The notes beneath the pieces were generated by a model. That model ran no database searches, was not told where the DNA came from, and was given only the letters and a program-made list of their open reading frames with translations. This document shows positions 51,301 through 58,731 of a stretch of DNA of 64,000 nt, one piece after another (the stretch's first letter is position 1; every line of letters begins with the position of its first letter). Origin of the DNA: Anaerolineae bacterium (GTDB lineage Bacteria; Chloroflexota; Anaerolineae; Promineifilales; Promineifilaceae); assembly GCA_030425205.1 (NCBI GenBank), contig JAUIAP010000006.1, positions 62,001 through 126,000 on the forward strand, read 5' to 3'. The position numbers and the translations under genes were made by a program.

Positions 51301-53452
51301 TGATTTTGGTCAGCCCGCTGTGCCCGTGTATGGGAATAGTTCGGCCGATGTTCACAAACCGCGTAGGATCGCCAAAGTCATGACGGATCACATGGTGCAG
51401 CCAGTGCGCTTTGTCGAACAGATTGAAAAGATGTATGCCGACGGCGTGCGCACATTTATCGAGGTTGGACCACGTAAGATTTTGACCAATTTAACGCGCT
51501 CAATTTTGCACGGACGCGACTATTGTGCGGTTGCGCTCGATGGTGATAAACAAGATGGGCTACGTGGCTTGCTGTTGGCGTTGGCAACGTTGATTGAGCG
51601 CGGGGTGACTGTAGACATTGAACGTCTATTCGTGGGGCGCGAGTTAACATTATTGGATTTGGCAAACATTGCGCCAGCTGATCAGGTTGCGCGGACGACA
51701 TGGTATATCAATGGGGGCGGCGTGCGCCGCCAAGGGGAGCGTTACCAAAAGATCACGCCGTTAACGCTCGCCGCTGCCGAAACCGTGACCCTCGGCCCCG
51801 CTCCCTCAAGCAATGGCGTTCAACCCGCAGGCGTTGCAAATCGCCCAGCAGACAATGGGCAATCGAAAAAACCGCAGCCACAGCCACGCGCCGCCGCACC
51901 CGTTCCCGCCCAGTCCTCACCTGCGAAAAATCGGCCAGTCAATCCTGCCATCATGCAAAAATACAATCAGCTGATGCAAACGTTTCTACACAATCAGCGA
52001 GACGTGATGGTGGCTGCATTAGGCCCTGTCGAGACAAAGGCTGCGCCACCAGCAGTCACACCGATCCAAACGTCTGCGCCAGACTCTCCCAAGCGACAGG
52101 TGATGCAGCTAGCTGACGCGCCATTGACGAGTGCGACGCGACGTTTGATGGGCGATTATCCCGTGCTTGTGGCGGGGGACTTGGCAGCGACAGCGGCCGC
52201 CGTTGTGCAGGGGGTCGGTGGTAAAGTTGGGACAAGTGGCGAGCTACATGGCGCAATCTATGCGAGTCAAGCGTTTGATGCAGAGGCAGCCTTTGCCGTT
52301 GCGAAACGCATTCAGCTTGCCCGTGCTGTGCCACCCTTTTACTTATTGGTGACAGTTGGCGATGTACGTGGCGGACACGCGGCGCGTGGTTTTGCACTGA
52401 CGTTGGCACAAGAGTGGACGGACATTACTGTGCGCCACATCCACTTTTCCACAGTTGCGGAGATGGGTCGCGCGCTTGGAGCAGAAATTTGGGCGCATGA
52501 GACCGCCGTTTGGTTTGCGAACGGTGTGCGAAAGACGTGGCAGATTGTGGAAAGCCCACTCAAGGATAAACCACAATTCACATTAGATAGCAGCGATGTG
52601 ATTGTTGTGACAGGCGGCGCACGTGGGATTACGGCGTCGGTTGCTGAACGGCTGGGCAAATATCGGCCGAAAATCATCATTATCGGCCGATCCGCCCTCC
52701 CCACCCAGCCAGAACCTCAAACAACTGCCCAACTCACCGATCCGATGATGATCAAGAAACAACTGATCGCAACGGCAAAGTCGGCTGGAAAACCGATTGT
52801 CCTGGCCGAGATTGAACAGCAGTTTAAGCAGTTAATGAAACAGCGTGAGCTGCGCGATTCACTGGCAAAGCTGGCCGAAACAGGGGCAACAGTGCGCTAT
52901 CATGCCGCCGATGTACGCGATAAAACGGCGGTTACGGCTGTCATTGAGGCAACACAGCGCGAATTTGGCAAGGTGACGGGCATCATTCACGCGGCAGGGG
53001 TCATCGAGGACAAACGGGTAGAGGCAAAATCGGCCGAATCGTTTAGCCGCGTCTATCAAACAAAAGTTGAAGGCGCAGATAGTCTGCTCGCGCTCATCCC
53101 GCACGCACAGCTCAAATTTGTCGCCTTCTTTTCATCGGCCGCCAGTGCCTTTGGCAATATTGGACAGATAGACTATGCGGCAGGCAATGGCTACTTGAAC
53201 GGACTCGCGCAAGCACTTTGCAACGAGGTCAGAGCGGTCGCATTTTGTTGGGGTGCATGGCGCGGGGGGATGGTTTCGGCCGAACTGGAACGCCAATTTG
53301 AACAACGCAACATCCCGCTCATCGAAGTGGCCGATGGCTGCCAAGCATTTGAGCACGAACTATTTTGCGGCAATGATCCAATTGTCGTCTATGCAGATGG
53401 TGAATGGGCGACACAGACAGCGCGCGACCACACATCAGCAATTAATATCTAG
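48332..53452 (+). CDS. Pfa-like type I polyketide/fatty-acid synthase subunit (NPD-KS-AT-KR)
   Basis: A 1706-aa megasynthase subunit. Residues 1-218 resemble a nitropropane-dioxygenase/PfaD-like barrel (SPAIAIAASRAGGLGLLDL, GAFGIILRDELALTREA), but short and lacking the GGH flavin motif. KS (about 235-680) has active-site Cys423 in VDAACGSS, His558 in EAHGTGT and His598 in GHTKAAAG. AT (about 765-1085) has Ser868 in GHSYGEY and His972. A linker at 1205-1230 (YNQLMQTFLHNQRDVM) recurs in the next protein. KR (about 1245-1690) has VTGGARGIT and Tyr1615/Asn1619 in DYAAGNGYLNG. There is no ACP between AT and KR, unlike PfaA, so the carrier must come from the next protein. The frame is open to 48221; ATG 48332 begins the barrel-like domain. 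Confidence 0.88.
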   Translation: MQNFLIIGRTITTSPAIAIAASRAGGLGLLDLTGADLATAQSALAELARYAGEYGVVLSAEIAPTLLNELPDCVSTVVFSAANYRKTWLKKAQRSQRWAWVELYDQAEADQAAKWGADGLLLRNRARLTNIRAACDLPIYVQGAIERSDIAELRNEGAFGIILRDELALTREAQLPLNIQNKIIAGNIDPLITQFGAGVKLAADYASQARTVGGVLRNLRAATPEPMVIAKPAEIAIIGIECVLPGAKNKQQFWENILDSVYAIQEVPADRWDSDLYFDPDRKAKDKLYSKWGGFIDDVPFDPLEFGMPPNSLKAIDPMQLLALKVAKGALQDAGYAGRDVNQRNTGVILGCSGGLGDVGQYYLLRTMLPSVIGEDAAAYQQNTHLPEWTEDSFAGLLPNVTAGRIANRLDFGAVNYVVDAACGSSLAAVHLATKELNSGNADMMVVGGVDTVQSPFGFMCFSATGALTPTGHPRPFDADSDGIAISEGVVMLVLKRLADAERDGDRVYAVLQGVSGSSDGRALGMTAPRLEGQQLALQRVYEQSGIDPISVDLFEAHGTGTAVGDRTEAKSLNEFLAERGAAANRQAIGSVKSMIGHTKAAAGVAGLAKIALALHHKTLPPTLGVTTPNPKAGFGSGPLYVNSETRPWIKRGDLRRAAVSAFGFGGTNFHALLEEYRDDYVKVGARQKWSAELFWFSAETPEKLTLQLKSVLAQLNERVNLADLAYSVWANRTGNVQKVFVANDVSDLKNQLLQALQAGSVAIENSNGKVAFLFSGQGSQYVNMARELAILFDEIRDAFEEADAVLERPISHYVFPSPAFDKTTVQEQQAALTATNIAQPALGTTEIGMLRLLGALGISADVTAGHSYGEYAALHAAGVIDARTLLKLSAERGRCMVEAGGDALGTMAAVSADATTVQAHIKPLKNVWLSNINSPQQTIIAGTDEGVAEAVKTLQAVNLTVKKMNVAAAFHSPVVARAKDAFAEVLQEVDFGQPAVPVYGNSSADVHKPRRIAKVMTDHMVQPVRFVEQIEKMYADGVRTFIEVGPRKILTNLTRSILHGRDYCAVALDGDKQDGLRGLLLALATLIERGVTVDIERLFVGRELTLLDLANIAPADQVARTTWYINGGGVRRQGERYQKITPLTLAAAETVTLGPAPSSNGVQPAGVANRPADNGQSKKPQPQPRAAAPVPAQSSPAKNRPVNPAIMQKYNQLMQTFLHNQRDVMVAALGPVETKAAPPAVTPIQTSAPDSPKRQVMQLADAPLTSATRRLMGDYPVLVAGDLAATAAAVVQGVGGKVGTSGELHGAIYASQAFDAEAAFAVAKRIQLARAVPPFYLLVTVGDVRGGHAARGFALTLAQEWTDITVRHIHFSTVAEMGRALGAEIWAHETAVWFANGVRKTWQIVESPLKDKPQFTLDSSDVIVVTGGARGITASVAERLGKYRPKIIIIGRSALPTQPEPQTTAQLTDPMMIKKQLIATAKSAGKPIVLAEIEQQFKQLMKQRELRDSLAKLAETGATVRYHAADVRDKTAVTAVIEATQREFGKVTGIIHAAGVIEDKRVEAKSAESFSRVYQTKVEGADSLLALIPHAQLKFVAFFSSAASAFGNIGQIDYAAGNGYLNGLAQALCNEVRAVAFCWGAWRGGMVSAELERQFEQRNIPLIEVADGCQAFEHELFCGNDPIVVYADGEWATQTARDHTSAINI

Positions 53453-53461
53453 CATCTATTT

Positions 53462-56400
53462 ATGGCAAACGAACCAATCGCAATCGTCGGTATGGCCGGG
53501 CTGTTTCCGAACGCCCACGATGTCCATACCTATTGGCACAACATTCTAAACAATGTGCCGGGCATTATCGACCCTCCTTCAAACAACTGGGACACGCATA
53601 TTCGGGGCGGGTATTTGGGGGATCTCGCCCGCTTTAATCCAAAAAAGTTTGGGGTCAAGGCGCGTGCGCTCGACGGCACGGAACCAGCACAATGGCTGGC
53701 ATTGGCAACTGCGCAGGCTGCGCTCGATGATGCCAATTTTGACAGCTTTGGGACTGCCGAACTACGGGCCAAAACTGCCGTCATCATTGGCAACGGTGCA
53801 TACATCAATCGTGGGAACACCACCCACTATCAAACCGGAACGCTCGTTGACGAAACGGTTGATCTGATCGACCGACTTGAATTAGGGCTAGAGGCTGAGC
53901 AGCTCAGTGCGCTACGTGAAGAGCTACAAGGCCACCTGCCCGCCGTCAACGCCCGCACAGCACAGGGATTGATCCCCAACATTATTGCGGGTCGAGTTGC
54001 CAACCATCTCGATCTAATGGGGGGCGCGTACACTGTTGACGCGGCCTGTGCATCCGCGCTTTTTGCGGTCGAACAAGCGATACGCGGCTTGCAACGGGGC
54101 GAGATCGATTGTGCCATCGTTGGGGGCGCATATGTCGCCAGTCCCGGCCCAATGGCAACGCTGTTCGGTGAGTTGGGCATCGTCGCCGCAAACGGGACGA
54201 TCGAGCCATTTGGATCGGGCAAAGGCGGAACGCTCCTAGGCGAAGGGGTTGCGATGCTGGTCTTACGCCGGCTTTCAGATGCAGCTCCCAAATCTGTGTA
54301 CGCCGTCATTCGCGGCGTTGGCACGGGTAGCGATGGTGGCGGCATCAACGTTCTCGCACCCAAGTATCAGGGCGCGGTGCAGGCAATGAAGAAAGCCCTT
54401 GCAGATGCAGCGGTCGAGAAGGACTCGATAGACCTAATTGAATCGCATGGGCTTGGCACTAAGATTGGCGATCACACCGAATTTGCGGCGTTGGCGACCG
54501 TCTATGGGGGCGAGAAGCCGCGCACAATCGGCACGGTTAAAGCGATGACGGGTCACACGATGCCTGCATCAGGGGCAAATGCCATCATCAAGGCTGCTTT
54601 GGCGATTCAGAGTGCGACCCTACCGCCCACTCTAAACGTCGCTAATCCCGATCCTGCATTGGATTGGGCGAAGGCAAACTTTTCTTTCCTTCAAGATTCG
54701 GCCGAATGGTCGTCTCCAGTGCGCCGCGCCGCTGTTAACTCCTATGGGTTTGGTGGTGTCGCGGCGCATCTAATTCTTGAAAATGCGCCATCGGATATGC
54801 AACGCGAGACGCTGCCCCAGCCATTGCCGCTAGATGAAGAGGCAATCGTATTGGAGACAAACCGACGGACATTGGTGGTATCTGACTCGTTTGTGGAGAA
54901 GTTGCGCGAGGCAGGTCGAGCGGGGCAGCACGTAGCCAGTAACGCATTACCAGTTGAACGTGATGCTACGCATGATAATTTTGAGTCGTTTGCATCTGGA
55001 GATTTACCACCTGCTCGTGAAAGCGCAACGCAGCAACAAGCAGCTCGCATCGACGATGTACAAATTGACGAACAAACTAGAAGTTACGAAGAAGGCGCAC
55101 GGGCAACCAGCAACTTGCCCCTCGCCCCTTCTCCTCAAGAGGACGCTATGAACACAGTGATGAGCGACTACTTTGATTTGATGCAGACCTTTCTGCAAGT
55201 CCAGCGCGATGTGATGCTGGCCGCGATGGGGGGCGAAATGCCTCCGATGATGGCACAACCGCAAACGATATACGAAATTCCACAGCAGCCATCTACACCA
55301 CCAGCACAGACTGCCCCCACTTACGAAGCATATTCACCCCCGACTGATGTTGGCTATGCGAAAAATGGGTCGAATGGACAAGCAAAACATCCCAATGGAC
55401 AACAGATTGCGCCAGTGGAAACGGTTGTCGAAGTGGCAACAGTCGCGCCGCCACCGCCCGCTCCGGCAAAACAATCAGGCGGTGGCGCAGACACGATGCG
55501 TCATGCACTGGTTGAAATTGTGGCAGAGCAAACTGGTTATCCGGCCGACATGATTGGGACAGACTTGGATCTGGAAGCGGAGCTGGGAATCGACTCGATC
55601 AAGCGCGTCGAGATTCTAACTGCGTTTCAGGAACAGTTTGGCGACGCAGTTCGCTCCGACCAGATGGATGATCTATCTGAACTAAAGACTCTCGACGAGA
55701 TTGTCGCGTTTGTGGGTGGAGACAGCGCAAATTTTAATTTAGGGGGAGCGGATGCCCCCGACTTCGATTTTCCCTACATCCGCAACATCGTCACGCAGAC
55801 GGCAAATCGCGTCGAAGCGTTGAACCTGATAGACGTTCAGAGTGAGATATTGCTGCGCGACCACGCATTCGGGCGTGGCATTTCAACTGACCCAGCGATT
55901 GTGGGTCTTCCTGTTTTGCCGATGACAGGCGCGATTGAGATGATGGCTGAGGCGGCGCAACTGTTGGAGCCGACGCGCAAGCTGATTGGGTTGCGCGATG
56001 TGCGCTCATTGCGCTGGATAACGGCGCCTCGTGGCATGTTGGAGACGCGCACGGTAGCGGAGCAGACAGAAGATGGCGTCAAGGTGCGATTGTTTGTGGC
56101 GGGAGAGCGGTCACATTCGGCCGAAATGCGTTGCCTGTTCGATTTAGACTATCCAAGTCTCCTCTTGCCTCCCGCTAAGACGAAAGAGACAGATACAATG
56201 CACCCTCAATGGCAAGATGTCTATGCAGAGAGCGGGTTGTTCCATGGCGAAGGGTTACAGAACATTCGGAAGATTGAAAGCTTTTCAGACGGTCATATCA
56301 ACGCAACGCTGGAAATTAAGCCGAATGAGCATTGGTTGCTTGATCCAATCTTATTGGACGGGTTGGCGCAACTGTCAGGCTGCTGGGGAAGTTTGACACA

Positions 56401-56989
56401 GGACGCACTGGTGCTGCCTGTTGCGATTGAGGCGCTTGACTTTGCTGGGCCGCTCGATTTGGCGGCGGGTGAAGTTGTGCATTGTGAGTCGCAGATGAGC
56501 ATGGAAAATGGTCTTGCCGTCACAAATCTCCACCTATTTGCCCAAAACAGTTCACTATTGACCGCTACAGAGTGGCGTGGACAGCCGTTTGCCCTGCCCA
56601 AACCGCTGAGTGACTTTCTCTTGACACGTCAAAGCAACTGGCTGGGAGATTGGAAAAATGAGATTGTGAAAATTGAGCGCAACCAATTTCCATTACCTGT
56701 GTTTTCTAAAGCGGGTGGGGTTTGGACGGACGCACTGGCATTTGCCATCATGCATCCGAGTGAGCGCAATGCGTACCAAACCGTCACACTGCCGCCAGCA
56801 CTGAGATTACAAACAATTTTACAGATGATTGCCGCAAAAGAGTGGCTGCGGCGCAATGGGGCTGATGGGCTTTCGGCCGATATTCCCCTGACTAAGACAA
56901 AGTATGGATTTTGCTTCCGTGAATTTTGTGTGGATGTTGCGGTTTCGGCCGAAATGATCACGGCGCGGAAAGTAGAAAAGACACACTAA
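53462..56989 (+). CDS. Pfa-like synthase subunit (KS-ACP-DH)
   Basis: A 1175-aa partner subunit, starting 9 bp after the first. KS (1-445) has Cys196 in VDAACASAL, His329 in ESHGLGT and His365 in TGHTMPASG. Residues 570-590 (YFDLMQTFLQVQRDVMLAAM) repeat the motif of the first protein. ACP (about 678-755) has LGIDSIKRVEIL, the exact signature of PUFA-synthase carriers, with Ser712 as the phosphopantetheine site. A hot-dog dehydratase-like region (about 770-1020) follows, with His801 in LLRDHAFG and Asp966 near WLLDPILLDGLAQ. The last 130 residues are not recognised. Only one ACP is present, where PUFA synthases have several. No phosphopantetheinyl transferase or enoyl reductase is adjacent. 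Confidence 0.88.
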   Translation: MANEPIAIVGMAGLFPNAHDVHTYWHNILNNVPGIIDPPSNNWDTHIRGGYLGDLARFNPKKFGVKARALDGTEPAQWLALATAQAALDDANFDSFGTAELRAKTAVIIGNGAYINRGNTTHYQTGTLVDETVDLIDRLELGLEAEQLSALREELQGHLPAVNARTAQGLIPNIIAGRVANHLDLMGGAYTVDAACASALFAVEQAIRGLQRGEIDCAIVGGAYVASPGPMATLFGELGIVAANGTIEPFGSGKGGTLLGEGVAMLVLRRLSDAAPKSVYAVIRGVGTGSDGGGINVLAPKYQGAVQAMKKALADAAVEKDSIDLIESHGLGTKIGDHTEFAALATVYGGEKPRTIGTVKAMTGHTMPASGANAIIKAALAIQSATLPPTLNVANPDPALDWAKANFSFLQDSAEWSSPVRRAAVNSYGFGGVAAHLILENAPSDMQRETLPQPLPLDEEAIVLETNRRTLVVSDSFVEKLREAGRAGQHVASNALPVERDATHDNFESFASGDLPPARESATQQQAARIDDVQIDEQTRSYEEGARATSNLPLAPSPQEDAMNTVMSDYFDLMQTFLQVQRDVMLAAMGGEMPPMMAQPQTIYEIPQQPSTPPAQTAPTYEAYSPPTDVGYAKNGSNGQAKHPNGQQIAPVETVVEVATVAPPPPAPAKQSGGGADTMRHALVEIVAEQTGYPADMIGTDLDLEAELGIDSIKRVEILTAFQEQFGDAVRSDQMDDLSELKTLDEIVAFVGGDSANFNLGGADAPDFDFPYIRNIVTQTANRVEALNLIDVQSEILLRDHAFGRGISTDPAIVGLPVLPMTGAIEMMAEAAQLLEPTRKLIGLRDVRSLRWITAPRGMLETRTVAEQTEDGVKVRLFVAGERSHSAEMRCLFDLDYPSLLLPPAKTKETDTMHPQWQDVYAESGLFHGEGLQNIRKIESFSDGHINATLEIKPNEHWLLDPILLDGLAQLSGCWGSLTQDALVLPVAIEALDFAGPLDLAAGEVVHCESQMSMENGLAVTNLHLFAQNSSLLTATEWRGQPFALPKPLSDFLLTRQSNWLGDWKNEIVKIERNQFPLPVFSKAGGVWTDALAFAIMHPSERNAYQTVTLPPALRLQTILQMIAAKEWLRRNGADGLSADIPLTKTKYGFCFREFCVDVAVSAEMITARKVEKTH

Positions 56990-57005
56990 AGAGAGAGAAT
57001 GGATT

Positions 57006-58604
57006 ATGCTGAAAATTAGAGATGCAAACGGTGTACGAGAGAAGAAAGATGTGAATGGATTTGGCGGTGGTGTTCATCATTCACCTACAAGCAAACTGCA
57101 CGACCTTCGCAATCAAGCACAACAGGTTGGCAGTGCGCGGGTCGCAGAACGTCGTCAGGCGCAGGGCAAACTAAATGCTCGTGAGCGCATTGACATGTTG
57201 CTCGATCCCGGTTCATTCCAAGAACTCGACACCTTTATGCGCCATCGTGAACGCAACTTTGGGATGGACAACAAACGTCCCGTCGGTGACAGCGTCATCA
57301 CAGGTTGGGGAACGATTGCGGGGCGACTCGTTTACGTCTATAGCCAAGATTTCACCACATTTGGTGGCAGTGTTAGTCGCGTCCATGCAGACAAAATTTG
57401 TAAGGTGATGGATCTTGCCCTCGAAAACGGCGCACCAATTATCGGGATCAACGATAGCGGTGGCGCACGAATTCAAGAGGGTGTTGTCGGCTTAGGCGGT
57501 TATGGGGATATTTTCCTGCGTAACGTCAAAGCATCGGGTGTGATTCCGCAGATAAGCCTCATCATGGGGCCGTGTGCGGGTGGCGCAGTTTACTCCCCTG
57601 CCCTGACTGATTTTATCGTCATGGTGGAAGAGACGAGCCACATGTTTGTGACCGGCCCTGACGTTGTCGAGGCAGTTACGGGCGAAAAATGTACCTTTGA
57701 AGAGTTGGGTGGCGCACAAACACATGCAAAAGAGAGCGGTGTTGCCCACGTGACGGCTAGCAACGAGTTTGAAGCCATCATGAAGGTGCGCGACTTGTTG
57801 GCCTATTTGCCCAACAACAACACGGAGCCAGCACCGGCTGCTTATGAGATTGATCGGCCGAATAGCGCAGACCTCGATAGTGTCATTCCAGACAATCCTA
57901 ACAAACCCTATGACATTAAAGACGTCATCAATGGTTTGGTCGATGTTGACTCATTCTATGAAATTCACGCTGAATATGCCGAAAATATCGTTGTCGGGTT
58001 GGCGCGCTTAAATGGTGAAACCGTTGGAATCGTGGCGAATCAACCATTGGTCTTGGCGGGTGTGCTAGACATCAATTCAAGCCGCAAGGGTGCGCGCTTT
58101 GTGCGCTTCTGCGATGCGTTCAACATTCCGCTCGTCGTCTTGGAAGATGTTCCGGGCTTCATGCCGGGCATGGATCAGGAACACAACGGGATTATCCGTG
58201 AAGGCGCGAAACTGCTCTACGCATTCTGTGAGGCAACCGTTCCAAAAATCACGGTCGTGACCCGTAAGGCGTATGGCGGCGCATATCTGACGATGAACTC
58301 AAAGCATATCGGGGCTGACTTATGCTTTGGCTGGTGTTCGGCCGAAATTGCCGTCATGGGCCCCGATGGTGCTGTTAAGATTTTGTTCCGTCGTGAAATT
58401 GCGGAAGACCCATCACAGAAACCGCTCCTGATTGAGGAGTACAAGCGCATGTTTGCCCATCCATACGTGGCGGCCGAATATGGTTATTTGGATGATGTGA
58501 TCGAGCCATCCGAGACACGCGAAAAGGTGTTGCAAGGGTTGCAGATGTTACGAAACAAGCGCAAACAGACACCACCTAAGAAGCACGGCAACATGCCGCT
58601 ATAA
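57006..58604 (+). CDS. Acyl-CoA carboxylase carboxyltransferase (propionyl/acetyl-CoA type)
   Basis: A 532-aa carboxyltransferase beta-chain type that moves CO2 from biotin to an acyl-CoA. The oxyanion-hole loops are INDSGGARIQEGVVGLGGYGD in the N-half and MPGMDQEHNGIIREGAKLL followed by KAYGGAYLTMNSKHIGADL in the C-half. It is the third gene of the synthase operon (16 bp gap, GAGAGAG before the start), so it probably makes malonyl- or methylmalonyl-CoA for the AT domain. Biotin carboxylase and carrier proteins are not in the window. A methylmalonyl-CoA decarboxylase role cannot be excluded. Confidence 0.9.
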   Translation: MLKIRDANGVREKKDVNGFGGGVHHSPTSKLHDLRNQAQQVGSARVAERRQAQGKLNARERIDMLLDPGSFQELDTFMRHRERNFGMDNKRPVGDSVITGWGTIAGRLVYVYSQDFTTFGGSVSRVHADKICKVMDLALENGAPIIGINDSGGARIQEGVVGLGGYGDIFLRNVKASGVIPQISLIMGPCAGGAVYSPALTDFIVMVEETSHMFVTGPDVVEAVTGEKCTFEELGGAQTHAKESGVAHVTASNEFEAIMKVRDLLAYLPNNNTEPAPAAYEIDRPNSADLDSVIPDNPNKPYDIKDVINGLVDVDSFYEIHAEYAENIVVGLARLNGETVGIVANQPLVLAGVLDINSSRKGARFVRFCDAFNIPLVVLEDVPGFMPGMDQEHNGIIREGAKLLYAFCEATVPKITVVTRKAYGGAYLTMNSKHIGADLCFGWCSAEIAVMGPDGAVKILFRREIAEDPSQKPLLIEEYKRMFAHPYVAAEYGYLDDVIEPSETREKVLQGLQMLRNKRKQTPPKKHGNMPL

Positions 58605-58616
58605 GATTTCATTTGA

Positions 58617-58650
58617 AAAAAGCCCCACGATTTGCGTGGGGCTTTTTTTG
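58617..58650. terminator. Terminator between synthase operon and ppc
   Basis: AGCCCCACG (58621-58629) pairs with CGTGGGGCT (58635-58643), 5-nt loop, A-run before and T-run after. Serves both convergent genes. Confidence 0.9.
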
Positions 58651-58731
58651 TCAGATCAATTACCTTGAAGGCGTGTTTTTTCAAGCGTTGCGATTTGACG
58701 CACAAGCTCTTATGGATCAATCATGAGCGCA

